Of a stretch of DNA of 64,000 nt, positions 29,249 through 42,449 are shown one piece after another. The stretch lies in NCBI GenBank assembly GCA_013115125.1, contig JABANN010000051.1, positions 33,868 to 97,867 on the forward strand, given 5' to 3'. Position 1 is the first letter of the stretch. The number at the start of each line of letters is the position of its first letter. This stretch comes from Perkinsus olseni (lineage: Eukaryota; Perkinsozoa; Perkinsida). The notes beneath the pieces were generated by a model, which searched no databases, had not been told where the DNA came from, and saw nothing but the letters and a program-made list of their open reading frames with translations. The translations under genes and the position numbers were made by a program.

Positions 29249-32200
29249 TCAATCGAATAAGCGATCGAAATATCCAGGAGCTGAGGAGCCGGAGCTCTCC
29301 TCTGATGAAGATGCTTCAGTCTGACTGTTACTGGAGCCGGACGAACTCCGCGACGTTCGACTTTCACTGTCGTAAGATGATGACCTCGAGGAATAGGAAG
29401 ACGACCTTGTGAGACTGCGAGGCGATTCTTCGGAGCTCGCGGATGAGGTGGTGTAGGAAGACTCAGATCCACCAGAGCCGTCCTCATCGGAGACGGCCTC
29501 TCCGGAGAGCTGGTCCACAGCAAGGGCTATACTGCGGGGCAGCTCCGCGTCTGGGACGAGCTTGACCTGGAAACGAGCGCGGCAGAACGAGGACGGCGGA
29601 GCTGAGAAACTCTCGTTACCACATGGGCCTGTCCTGCGAGTTCCACTATTGGATACACTGGGGCGGAGTCGCGTTGGGGCACGCCACTGGGGCACTTGAT
29701 GTCCACGAGCTCACCGTCAACGAAGATGTGCATCCGACCGTTCAACCCCACTGCCAGGGTGACCTGATAAAACACTGACGAGGACGACGAGACCTTCCGC
29801 GGCGTAGGCACCATGCTGCCGCCTTGCAAGCCGTTTTCCAAGGTCCCACTCCACGGACAAGGCCTAGACTTGCGCTCCCAAAAGGGAGAGTACATCTTCC
29901 CCCTTAGCCCCACCATGAAGGTGTCAAGCACTCTATCGGCACTCTTGGCGAGCGGTTTGCTCTGATCGACGAAGACTAACACGGCTGCTGAGAGCGCGAC
30001 TCACTCACTTTCGCTATATCATCTTTGATCTCATCAGGAGTCGACGCTGTGACTCCGACTGCTAGGCCGTCAGCCAGCCCCGGCAAGAACGTCTCTACTA
30101 TGGCGGAGTAGAAGAAGGAAAGGTACTTGTCGTGCCTCCTCAAAGGCTGAGCGCCGATCGCTATGTTCCCAGCGGAGGACTCGGCACCCTTCCGCCGACT
30201 GAGCCGTACGCCATCCTTGGACACGAGCAAGAAGCGCCATGGTGACGGGTAGAGGAAAGATCTGCGGAGTGACTACCTCATCAAGATTTGGACGACACGA
30301 GGGGGGGCGGTGCCTCACCTGCAGCCAGAGCGAATGTTCGGTATCGTTTCCACCACGCTAACTCTGCTGACCCTCGCAGGGGGATTGGAATCATCAGAAC
30401 GCCGAGGCTTCTGCAGATCCACCTGCTCCTCCCTGGGGGGCTCTACAGCCTGCGGGAGAGGGGTGATATCTACGACGCCACCACCCTCAATGGGTCTCGT
30501 CCGGTGCCGGGGACGACCAGAACGCTGAGAGGGAGACAAGTTCCGCGTTTTCAATTTCCCTTAGCAACTCACTCGAATGCTCCTGTGGGAGTCAGCTTGC
30601 GTGGTCGAGACTTTTCGTTGTGTACCACGTCCGCGGGCTCCGGCCCGAGACTGCCGACGCTGACAGAAACGATTATCTTCCTCCTACTCACTCGTAGAGA
30701 CCCACTCGACCACTCTGACGGGGCTCAACAGCCACCGTTCGTTGAGTCGCTGCTTCTGTATTACGGCGATTCGCTCTTGTGGGAGGCTGAGATGGCTGAT
30801 AAAAACCCTGTTGTCACCCTCCCAAGAGCTCATAATGACCAACCTCATCATTCTCATGGTCCTGCGGAGGCCGCGTCCTTCTGATAGCTCCTACCACATC
30901 TCCCTCATCGCCTGTGGTCCGAGGTAGGGGCTGAGGACACCGCTGGTGAAGAGACGATTATCGCACTTCTTTCCAGTCGCAACGACTTACCTGACCATCC
31001 TCGACCACCTTCCGAGGCATGCCGGGCGGTGGCGATGGGCTCCTCTGATTCTGCTGCTGTTGTAGTTGAATATTCGATAAGATATCCTTTGTACTGCGCA
31101 TCAGATTTCGTATCTCTTGGAGTGACTCCATCTGTTCTCTCTTCATGCTTTTCTGTTGGGCCGACTCTTCAAGTCGTTTCCTCCTGCCTTGGGCCTGAGC
31201 ATCTTACTCCCCTACGGCAGCCGGTGAGTATCGTTCTACCTCGATAATGGCATCCTTCAACCTCTGCAGATTCCGGCGTCTCCGTACAAATCGTTGAATC
31301 ATCACGGCCGCATTATTCCTGTTGGACAGCTCAATCGACGGCTGGGCTTCCTTCGGTGGCCCAGCGCTCGCTACGAAAGACACCGCCCAGATCCCCTTGC
31401 CGAGGTCCACCACCGGATAGACCTTAGGATTAGTAGCATCCAGAAGCGCAGCGCAGGTTATGTTCATCCGAGCGTGCAGCTGACCGTCGACGAATAGGGC
31501 GAGAATCTTTTCCTCCCTTGAGAGGAGAAGACCGATCCGAGTCGAGAGCCCTAGAGGGACGGCAGGGTGCTCCACTTCGATGTAGTTGGTATTGGGCAGG
31601 TCCCGTATGTGACAGACTTGGGGAATTCTATGTATCCCCTGGGGCGACATATGATACCCCACGCTCATCGAGCGGCCCGTCTTCTGGCGCAACAGGCACC
31701 GCCGTTTCCCAAAGGGGGATGTCCCTTGTCCGGCTGCACTAGCCGGTTCAATCACCTCCCGCCGCAGCATCTTTATCTTGATCTCAAAGTACTTGACACC
31801 ATCAGTGAATTCCTTCACAGGGCCGTTGCCGACAACAACTCTGCCGCCGAGAGGGAGCTTCTCGTCCCCTCGGTCATCCAGAGCCACCACAGCCATCTTC
31901 CTGTCAGCTAGTACCCGTATGCTTCGACCAGCCACGCCCCATTGGCAGCACACTCTGGCCTCCTCGATCTCCTCCTCAACGCTCTTGTCGTTCTCATCCC
32001 CAATGCACGCTGCTAGCTGATGAGTCGGGGGAGACAGCGCGGACACTTGTACTAACGTAACCGCTCGGGCGTTGCCTAGCAGTTCGACCACCGGCCAAAC
32101 GGGCATGTTGGTCGGGTCGAAGGGCACCTTAGGTCCCCTCACGACGACTCTGCCGTCTACTAGTAAGAACAGTCTGTGGCGCACGCCGCCATGAGCAGGG

Positions 32201-32868
32201 ATTAATACGCCCACTCTCCTGCCAGCAGCGAGGGCCCTAGCTGGGGACCATCCAGTAGAAATGGCGGCGAACTGCGGCTTGCTCGACTCTGTTACTGACA
32301 CTTGGCCATCGTAACCTACCAGAACCGTCCCGGGCAGGGTCCAGGAGCCACCGCCAGGTACAGAGGCGAGATTATCAGGGTTCGTGGCTGTGACACCCAA
32401 GGTCAGCCCGGCTGGAGGGTCCTCAGGAAGGACTACTTTAGCTTGTGTCGCAGGGAGGGCGTCCACTCTTTTCACTGTGACCTCGTAGTACCAGCAACTG
32501 GAGAAGGCATGGACAGGGCCATTACCGATGATGGTGACGTTAGTGTCTCTCCAATGGACGGTCGAGGGCTTGTAGGCAAGGTTGGGGTCGTGTGAATCAA
32601 CCCGTACATTGTCACCATGTAATTGGATATCCCAGCCAGTGAGACCTGAAAGTGCACTCCTAGGGGGTCGGAAGAGATCTAGCGCCTTTGCTGCTGTCGA
32701 AGGGAGTGCCAACTGCGCGACCTTTCGACCCTGAGGAGAAGCCGTGGCAGTCGAGGTCAGTGAAGGGGAATCGCCTACGATCTCCTGTGCTTCGGCCAAG
32801 TACTCTAGCTCTCGACGCTCTCTCCATGCAGCCACAGGAGACCGTTGACGCGGCGTGCACGATGCAGT
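29249..32868 (-). CDS. Triple Neuralized-homology (NHR/SPRY-like) domain protein with IQ motif and Ser-rich tail
   Basis: NHR domains are beta-sandwich protein-binding modules, best known from Neuralized-type ubiquitin ligases. A 540-residue open frame (31204-32835) contains NHR 1 (VRVDSHDPNLAYKPSTVHW, then FSSCWYYEVTVKR, LTLGVTATNPDNL, MPVWPVVELLGNARAVTLV). NHR 2 follows (ADRKMAVVALDD, EFTDGVKYFEIKIK, NPKVYPVVDLGKGIWAVSFV). An IQ-type calmodulin-binding motif, AAVMIQRFVRRRRNLQRLK, lies near 31250-31310. Splicing continues into a charged coiled-coil (KREQMESLQEIRNLMRSTKD) with a Gln run. Basic, proline-rich linkers (30315-30554) follow, then NHR 3 (DGVRLSRRKGAESSAGNIAI, LADGLAVGVTASTPDEIKDD, MHIFVDGELVDIKCPSG). 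The tail is very rich in Ser, Glu and Asp and ends GYFDRLFD. The first Met is not in this frame, so the 5' exon is missing from my model. No RING finger is seen. Confidence 0.6.
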
Positions 32869-34416
32869 GGTGAGAGCTACACCGCCGGTGTCAGCCCGTG
32901 GGGTAACCGTTCTTGACGACCTACACTGACAGTGATGATTTCTCGAGGGACGCTGCTCGGCCGGCTAATTGACAGCGATGTAGCATTGTGGTTTCGAATG
33001 ATACTAGCGTACGGACGAGTAACTTATACCCGAAAAAGACCTCTCACTCTTCGCGATGCAAGTTTGCTGACCGCAAGAAACAATCTATCTGTTGTGTCTA
33101 GGGCGCCTCGAGAAAATCAAGATCCCTACGCGAGACTGTCCTACCTCGAGGTGGACCTCGGTCGTCTGAGCGTCCCGTGAAGGCGTTCGTAGCTCCGTTG
33201 TGAGTCACTCAAATGAGTGTTGAGATGTGCCTCCCTTTCTTGCCACTGATAGCGATTATCAGGAGTCGTTGGATCCACGGACATGAGCCTGTGCTGCCCG
33301 ACAAGGTCAACTGGACGGCATCACCCGCAGTACCCCCGACGGTGAAAAACGCAAGACGGCGCCTCGCTCCAGGATTCACATCTGCAATGTTTCTAGGTGG
33401 ATTCATGGTAAGTGACTTATCGGCTCGTGCATGGTCCACTCACCTCTACAAGCTCTACCAAGTGCAAAAGCGAAACCCGTGAGGAACTGCAGAGTGCCGG
33501 CTCTCGGTGTAACCGGGCCTCTCGACGGCATTCTCGAATTCACGGCATGCGGGCTGCGGTTCGAGGCTGCGTGGATTACGACACGGCGAAGGTGCAACTT
33601 AAACTGGTGATTGTTAGCTTTTTTTCGTCCTCTGGTTTGTCACGCCTACAGTAGGAGGTTCTTGTATTGCGACGCGGATATTCACAACAACCTATAACCA
33701 CATGAAGAGGTTGACACATACGTTTCTCCTGAGCTTCTCGGGCGAAGTTGAGTGACGCGGAAGAATCTTGGTTTTAGAGTTGAGCTTCCGTAAAATTTCT
33801 GAGAAACTTAACTTACAAAAAAGTTCCACAGGAACTACAACATCCTGAAACTTTCGAGAGAATGCTGACGACAGGGCAACCCGATTCTCGTCCTGATTTG
33901 CGGGCCAGGGCTGTAACGGAGGTGTCAGAAGCTCTCATGTCGTGGCAATTTCCCCGCGCAGGGTGACCGGCCAACAGGAGGGACACGCGTGCATTGATCT
34001 ATCCTGGCAAAATCAGAACCGATTCTGAAGCTCAATATGGTTCCGGATGTCCAATAGAGCTCCTCTGAAATTCAAGAGCCCTCCCAGAATCCACCTACAA
34101 TCGTTAGATTCATCACGAATGAGCGTTCTCCCCGATGGAATGACAATCCCGAAGACTATTCTAGGGCGCGCGCTACTTCGAGGGGCGTGCGCGAAAATCC
34201 ACGATTCTCCGGCCTGACGGAGGAGTGCGAGTTCTTTGCGTCGGCTCTCTGGGCTTGGAACCATACCCCTGCGAACTTTAATATGAACTTGTATGAGACC
34301 ATCTCCGTAGGTAGCTAGGAAGTTCTACTGAAGATTCTCTTATCGAATCCTTCACCGTGCGCACTCAGTCGTTAGCCTGGCATCACCGCCAACGTTTCTC
34401 TCCGCCCTCCCCAATA
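32869..34416. other. Divergent intergenic stretch
   Basis: This lies between the 5' side of the Neuralized-type gene (minus) and Sm protein G (plus). It probably contains the missing first exon of the former and the promoters of both. A possible small plus-strand coding segment, NWTASPAVPPTVKNARRRL, lies near 33310-33365 and is unassigned. Nothing else was recognised. Confidence 0.35.
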
Positions 34417-34884
34417 ATGTCAGCTAACGTCTCAATCCCCAAGGCTGGTGCCGGTGCTGATCTGAGGAAGTTCATGGAGAAGCGACTTGATCGTAATAAC
34501 GGTGGACTGTGTGGCAGTGGCAACAACGGTGCCTTCGTTCTTCAGTGAAGCTGAACGGCAACCGTCATGTCGTTGGAGTCCTCAGAGGATACGACCAGTT
34601 CATGAATCTCGTGCTGGATAATGCTGTACTAAAGGGGCCACTTACTTATGCGGGAAAAGTAGAGTTTCTCTTTGGGGCGTCCGGAGGGAGTAGTGGACCC
34701 TTCGGTGGGAACTTTGAACGATCCTATTTGCCGTATTTTTTTTGACTCTAAGATGCTGTTCGACGGTCTTTGGGTATCTCAGGTTGAGCTGGTCTCTCGT
34801 ACCGAGAAGAAGGAAATCGGTATGACCGTTATCCGCGGTAACTCGGTGCTCATGTGGGAGTGCCTGGACAGGGTCACACAGTAG
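34417..34884 (+). CDS. SNRPG: Small nuclear ribonucleoprotein G (Sm protein G)
   Basis: SmG is one of the seven Sm proteins that ring the Sm site of spliceosomal snRNAs. Three exons are clear: 34417-34492, 34546-34625 and 34783-34884. Together they encode 85 residues, close to the usual 75-80 plus a short N-terminal extension. The protein starts [20 protein letters not shown] and continues to [20 protein letters not shown]. The Sm1 motif [13 protein letters not shown] and the Sm2 motif [18 protein letters not shown] follow. The join of exon 2 to exon 3 (GCT to GTT GAG) keeps frame. Introns are 53 and 157 nt. The start is the first ATG upstream of the conserved block. Its dense introns fit a genome with an active spliceosome. 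Confidence 0.93.
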
Positions 34885-35131
34885 ATTAATAATTCCTCTA
34901 AAGAAGAGGTCGTTGGAACTAGTAGTAATAACAAGCACCTTCAACTCGATCGACCTTCAACCTTTCTGCCTAGGTATATGATGGTCTTAGTGGAGCGGAC
35001 ACTATTGAGGATTCTCATTTCCTATGCATACCGCTCTTTGTTGCGCTCCTAGTTTCATAGGGGGAGGCCACGGGCCGTTGCCAGAATGCTACATTAAATC
35101 TTCCCGAACAGTAGCAGTTTCATCGGTCTTC

Positions 35132-35894
35132 ATGTCTGATACGGAGACGTCAGAGGCGGACAAGAAGGGCCAAGAGAAGGCAGAAGAGAAGGCTGATGAC
35201 AAAGCAACTACTAAACAGTAATGCCGAGGGAATTCTCCTAGTACTGTACACCGTAGCACTCTCGGTTGGGTCGATTTCCCTTCTCAAAGCTATACTAGTT
35301 CTCTGGAAAATTCCGGCCACTGATGCGAGCCTTATGGCATCCTGGAAGTCCCTTTCTTCTCGGCTGGTGGATATCTTCTCCGGGGGGTTTTATGCTGTTT
35401 GTTGTGAGGTACAAGGTTTTCGTGGGTAATATGCCCTACAACGCTGACCAGGACGCCCTTAAGCACTTCTTTAAGTGCGTCAAAGACGAACTGTTATCAA
35501 TCCGATTGCTCACCGATAAGAAGAGCAACGAGTCCAGGGGCTGTGCCTTTGTCGAGTTCAGCGGCGCCGGAGCTATGAAGAAGGCTCTGGCGATGACCGG
35601 CAGCGAGTTGAATGGGCGCAAGTAGGTCTTCCTGCCCGATGGGCTGTGCCCAGCTTGTGTGCTCTGTTAGGTTGAGGATCGAACCTTCAGCAGCCGGCGG
35701 TGGGAAGAGTAGAAAGAGAACACAACGCATCAACCGGAATAAGAAGCTAGTCGAGCGTGAGGTGATGATGATGGCACCATTGGAACTATCGGTGACGAGT
35801 TTTGGTGCAGATTAAGAAGAAGAGGAAGGTCTGGGCTGCCAAGAAGAAGACTGAGAAAGAGTCTGAAGACGCTCAGAAAACTTCACCAACGTGA
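35132..35894 (+). CDS. Small RRM RNA-binding protein (RBM34/Nop12-like) with basic tail
   Basis: Four exons (35132-35217, 35409-35621, 35671-35761, 35811-35894) join in frame to 157 residues. An acidic and lysine-rich N-terminus (MSDTETSEADKKGQEKAEEK) precedes one RRM with RNP2 VFVGNMPY and RNP1 RGCAFVEF, ending GSELNGRKLRIEPS. The C-terminal tail is strongly basic (SRKRTQRINRNKK) and contains KKKRKV, a classical monopartite nuclear import signal, split from the rest by a 49-nt intron. The RRM most resembles nucleolar RBM34/Nop12-type proteins, which act in pre-rRNA processing, but it is far shorter. The nucleolar role is inferred. The gene sits 250 nt downstream of SmG on the same strand. 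Confidence 0.75.
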
Positions 35895-36349
35895 TCACCT
35901 GTCCACTCAGACGCTTTGCTTTTGTCATACCGTTGAGGGGGCCATAGGGGAGGGGGTTGGAGGTCGGAAAGGCACGATGGGAGACCGTGTGGATCGTGTT
36001 CGTTGGTCCCGTTCCAACAAAACGTGAACATGTCGCTACGCTTATACAGCCGATGCGCCAAGGCGCCCTCCTTTCCCACCGAGACGCAGCGTAAGGCCTC
36101 GGCTGGGAACTCTCAGACAGCGATTGCGGGCCAAAGATGGCAGACGGGCATGGCAGGCGGGCATGGCCGCTCAGTAGCTTTCTTCGTCTGCTCTCTGACT
36201 GATTTCCTAGTTGTGAACCCGGCGGTTTCTAATACTGTTTGTCATTATTTCGACTCTGTTACAGTCAGAGACAGCGTCAATTAGTTTGTTGTTTCTGTTC
36301 GGTCGGTGATGCGATGATACTAATTCATAGCCGTGCCGATTATGCCATC
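35895..36349. other. Intergenic stretch before the tRNA gene
   Basis: No exon or motif is recognised. Short runs such as a direct GGCATGGC/GGGCATGGC pair near 36148-36167 are present. Confidence 0.4.
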
Positions 36350-36431
36350 GACAGCGTGTCCGAGTGGTTAAGGAGGTGGACTAGAAATCCACTGGGCTCT
36401 GCCCGCGCAGGTTCGAATCCTGCCGCTGTCG
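36350..36431 (+). tRNA. tRNA-Ser (anticodon AGA)
   Basis: The 82-nt sequence folds as a class II tRNA. The acceptor stem pairs GACAGCG (36350-36356) with CGCTGTC (36424-36430), and G is the discriminator base. The D-arm has GAGTGGTTAAGG. The anticodon arm reads TGGACTAGAAATCCA with anticodon AGA, and the long variable arm GGGCTCTGCCC is typical of Ser. The T-arm contains GCAGGTTCGAATCCTGC. Internal A and B boxes are intact and there is no intron. A36 in the first anticodon position would be read as inosine, serving TCT, TCC and TCA codons. Confidence 0.97.
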
Positions 36432-36783
36432 TGTTACGTCGCGCTCCAGTCATTGCCATACTTCTACCTGCTGGATTTGGTTGCCACGTATTCATTGTTA
36501 ATAGTGTATTGATTAGTGATCAATGATCATTCTGAGAGCAATTTCCATTCCCCAATACCAGCATGCATGCGTGCACCCTCGCAGCTGTCGAAAGACTGGT
36601 TGGTTGTTGTGCGATCAGTATCAATGAGATTGGTGTAAGTCAGTTAGGGGTCATCTTGGCTTAAGTTCTACAATTGATGGGTTCACTTAATGCCTCGCAG
36701 CCCATAAAGGTGCACAACACCTGCCGTTAACAGTCCTCCGGAGAGATGATGGCACTGCCAAAACACAACACCCCCACGAATCA

Positions 36784-38880
36784 TCAAGAAACACCATTCT
36801 GCCCAGGAGGACTGTCCAAATTACTTATACGCAAAGATAGCTCATCAACCTGCAGAACGTGAGCATGCCATCATCGTCGCCGGACAAGCTGTCAGCCATA
36901 CCTCCTTCCTCAACCTTTGTATCTCCTTGTCATCCTCGATCTCAACACTCACTAACGGTGTTCTGTTCACTTGCTTCTCCAGGGAGCTCCTCTCCGACCG
37001 CAATTTAGCGAGGGTCTAACACCACCACTACGAGAAAACACAGTAGCAACACAGCACCTTCTGCAGCTCATCAAGCTCCTTCTCGTGTTTACTCCGCAGC
37101 CGCCGCAGCCGCTTCAATTCGTGCCGAAGTGCAGCCACCTCTTCCTTTCTTGTCTTCAACAAGGTCCTACATAAGACAGTTGCAAACACCAATACCGGAT
37201 GAGCAAGTCGGGCCGAAACCCACAACGACGCGCGGAGAACCTCAGCTTACTCAGTCTTCTCTAGTTCTGGCATGTCAACCATTTCCATCAAGTACTGCTC
37301 ATGCGAGGCGCGACTCTCTCCGATAGCTTCCAACTCAGCGCACGCTTCCTCATACTGACACCACCACGGATTATGAGAACGGACGGCTGTTCCAGACCTT
37401 AGACATACCCGCCGGCGTTCTTCCTCAATCTGCGAGCTCAGAAGTATGTCCAACTCGCTCCTGGCCGTCGAGCTCTGCCCGGCGTTCATACTCGCCCGCC
37501 GGGCCCTTCGATCATCAGCCGATGATTCTGGTGAGGAGGACTCGGCTGCTGGTTCCAAGTCCAGCATCCTGCCAGACTCCTGGACCTACGGCGAGAGGAC
37601 GTGGATTCAACCGTACGACACTCCCCCTTCAACCTACTAGACGTCGGTGCACGAATGCATCCCTTTTGTAGTCCCAAATCCGACCGCTAGATACCTCCAC
37701 GCAGAGGCTGTGCCCGGACTCCAACGCATGGTGCTTCGCGCAGGCCGCCTTGGTGTATCGTCCGCAGCCCACATGACCACACACGAGACACACCTGAAGG
37801 TTAACGAACCTCATTTCGAAGCGCGCCTGAGAAGAGCTTACCCACATGGGAGCGTCCCGAGTATGCGCTGCGCCGCACTCTTCGCACTTCATTGTCGTCG
37901 TCGGCCTGTGCATCCGCTCGCAGCACTCACACCAATCTGCGAAGACAACAGTTTCAGTGGAATGCTATGAAAATCCCCCGCGCGAGAGACTATGAAGTTA
38001 CCTGCCCGGTTGGTTCCGGACGACATCTCGAGCCATCCGTGCTTGCCGGTTATGATACCGGTAACCGTGACATCCAGGCGTTCGAGACAATAAGGGCAGG
38101 ATGGGAGCTGCCAGAGAACCATCTCAGCAATGAGGAACCCTGCCATTGCTCACTACCGGAGAGCCGTATCCTCGCCGGGGTGTTGCACTAGCCTTCATTT
38201 CTTCTATGCTGCTGCAGATACTCACGCGGAGCTCGCTCAAGAACAGTACGTAGCACACTGGGCCTGCCGAATGCCTTGACTCCGATCGACCAAAGTGCCT
38301 CGACGAGAAAAATCTCTTCAAAATTCAAGAACTACACGGCTATGATAAACAGGCCCGATCATCGGGCCCCGATGCCGATGAAAAACACCCAGCATGTGGC
38401 TACTACGTGTTGGAGTATCAAAATAACCGCAAAGTGAGGCTATGAGGCGCGTAGCCTCCCGGCTCTCACCTGTTATGATAGCGCTTGTAGAACTTATCTG
38501 CAGCGTTCTGCGACTGGAAGCTGATCACCACACTACCCTTACCTGAAAAACACTATGGAACACCTCCAAGGCGCGCGGCATCGATAAATCTCAGTTACAT
38601 CGCGACTACGCCCGAGAGCCCGTCTACTACAATTCGACCACTACTTACATGAGGCGGAAGTATCTCCAGGTTGATCGTCTACGCTACCAGTACTTCCACT
38701 GTTCTCATAAATCAAATAGGATGCACGGACTATATCGTCAACGAAGGCGTCCAGCCAAGGCGCTACATCTGACTGAACCGCAGCACCAAATGGAGGGCAC
38801 TCCACCAGTAGTCGGTGGAGATAAGAGCCGCTCGAAAACGCACTCGCAGCAATTGGCTCTCCTCCACCGTAGTTCAACCT
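36784..38880 (-). CDS. BRAP/IMP-like E3 ubiquitin ligase (RRM-like, RING, UBP zinc finger, coiled coil)
   Basis: BRAP proteins (BRCA1-associated protein 2) have an N-terminal RRM-like fold, a RING, a UBP-type zinc finger that binds ubiquitin C termini, and a coiled coil. In Metazoa they modulate Ras signalling. On the minus strand the order is kept. APWLDAFVDDIVRASYLIYE is followed by SVVISFQSQNAADKFYKRYH (about 38480-38550), then LPSCPYCLERLDVTVTGIIT (38050-38110) as RING start and DWCECCERMHRP as RING end (37890-37930). MKCEECGAAHTRD, VCLVCGHVGCGRYTKAACAK and SSGRIWDYKRDAFVHRRL form the UBP finger (37640-37800). ELDILLSSQIEEERRR and several exons of heptad-rich sequence (LRHELKRLRRLRSKHEKEL, LAKLRSERSSLEKQ, DDKEIQRLRKE) follow. 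It ends at the stop 36784-36786. The first exon is not defined. The middle of the RING is atypical. Confidence 0.72.
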
Positions 38881-40937
38881 TTGATATTTGCTGAGCTAAA
38901 GGGAGCGGCTACTATCGACGTCCTACCCGGTCCGTAATCCCGAGAACCAGAACCTCGCGACTCCGTTGCAGTGGCAATGCATTGACCCCATCGAAAGAGC
39001 CTCCGCTATCATCGCGATAAAGAGTAAGCCGGCCTGAAGCAGAAGAACCATACAGACTACTGAGAACGAGCGATTCAGCAAGCCTCGAAGAAGCTTGAAA
39101 CAATGTCACAATGGCAGCAGCTATTCAACTGAGTATGATCGACGGCTCTGCTGTTCTGCTAACCCGGTCAGCAGAGCGCCACAAAAGGCTGGCGGATGGA
39201 ACCTGATCTCCGTAGGAAAACCGCTTACAATGCTGAGTTGGCTGTTCTTCGATTACGCCGTAGCACTCATCATCGCTGGTGGAATCAACAGACTCATCAC
39301 GACTTTCAAACCTACACATAGCCGAGAACAAACTCGAGAATATGCCATACCATACCACACGAAATCGCAATCCTATTCAAAGCGCCCATAAAGAGTTTCC
39401 ATTCCATAGAAGTCCGTGAACTGCTCCAGACACAAAGTTTCTCCAGAACACTCAGCAGTGCTGAGTGGAAGTCCCCATCACACCTAAGCCGCCGTCCATT
39501 ATTACATAGATGCCTCCGATTGGAAGTGTTTCCGCCACTTCTCAATGGCTGGGAGCGAATCTTGCTTCGCGATGAACCATACTCTGGCGCGGAACATACA
39601 AAAATCCCTGACAATACCCGTTGCCGCTGCCATGCTATCCTCCCTACCCAACACGACAATGATCGTGGGTGTGCTAACTCATACTACAAATACGAACAGC
39701 AGCAGCAGCAGGAGTGATGACGGCAGTGGACGATGATAGTCGCTATAGCAACCCCCCACAGGGTCCGTGTCGCCGAAACTGAGAGGCCTCCCAAGTAGCC
39801 TGACTGTCGACGAGAATACTTCTATTAATTCTATCATCGGCTCCGTCCGCTGCTGCTGGCGCTGTCGTTGTTGCTGATTTGCTGATTTCCTGATTACTAC
39901 TACTACGGTGTAGCTTGAGGCGTTGATATCATCCTCAAAGAGCTGCAGCGCGCACTGCAGAGAATCTTATTTCAAATGCGAGGACTCCAGCCTCTCGGCA
40001 GACCGGTAGTAGCAGTACTATGTATAACGAAGATAGTGGCAGATGGGGGAGTAGAGGAACCAATACAGATACTCGACGGCGGCTTAGCCAACCGCTACTA
40101 ACCTCTACTAATAGCAATAATAAGAGTCAAGCAAGCCGTTAATGATGAAGTTGCACTGGTCAAGAGTATCCGAAAAGACACGAGGAATTTCCGAGAAGGG
40201 CTCAGCAGGGTGCGATGAGAAGAAGAGCACCGCACTTTACCGAACTAGCTGACATTCCCAGCGGCAATAAGCGACCAGAGCCGACTCGCCTTGACCTGTA
40301 GGGAGAAAGCTCTCATACGAAGTGAGCCGCGTCCTCATCCAACCCGAATACTACTGAAGTGTGCAGAAATTTCCGCCAACTAACTCTCCTTCCTCAAATG
40401 TCTTGCAAACGGATGACCTTCGACCAGCTCTTCAATTACCTGAGCAGTCGCGCGCAATGAGAATTTGATGGTTCGAACGAGTTATTCGACGATCGATTCT
40501 CGCGTGAAGAAGTTGAAATCTCTTCGGTACTACCAACCCTTATGACAACAGACACACAGTGTTAGAAATAAACTTAGATAATAGCACCGGTCTGAGCCTC
40601 ACTCTGCAACTGTCAACCATCAACCGCCCCCATTAGAGACGAATGGGAGGGAAGCAATGAGGAGGAGACACTCAACTAACGTTCTAATAACTCGCTTATC
40701 ACCCAAGTAAAGTCATCAGCGAATTAAGTGCCGTTCGGACAAACATAATCATCATCATAGTACAGTAAGAGGCGGCATCAGAGGCCGACACGGTCGTCCT
40801 CGTGTGTGAATAATTAGTAGCAAGTACGATCGCTGCTATCTTGCACGACTAGACTATCATAACGAGATGACGGTCATACTCATCATGGACTGGCGTGGCG
40901 AGCGTGGATACCAGCCTCTTGATTATTAACAGTGTCC
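38881..40937. other. Long stretch without a firm gene
   Basis: This lies between the 5' side of the BRAP-like gene and the 3' end of casein kinase 1. One exon-like minus-strand segment at about 39506-39673 reads TPTIIVVLGREDSMAAATGI and continues to SLPAIEKWRKHF. It is bounded by plausible splice signals but I cannot link it to other exons or a family. Short CAG/CTG and TAC trinucleotide runs occur near 39700-39715 and 39850-39900. Otherwise nothing was recognised. Confidence 0.35.

Positions 40938-42449
<1,512 letters not shown>

Noticed and set aside
29330-29500. Ser-rich low-complexity tract considered as non-coding repeat
   Set aside because: It is in frame with NHR domain 3 and ends in a clean stop; better explained as a protein tail.
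31294-32595. Several plus-strand open frames of 67-114 codons
   Set aside because: They lie opposite the well-supported NHR domains on the minus strand.
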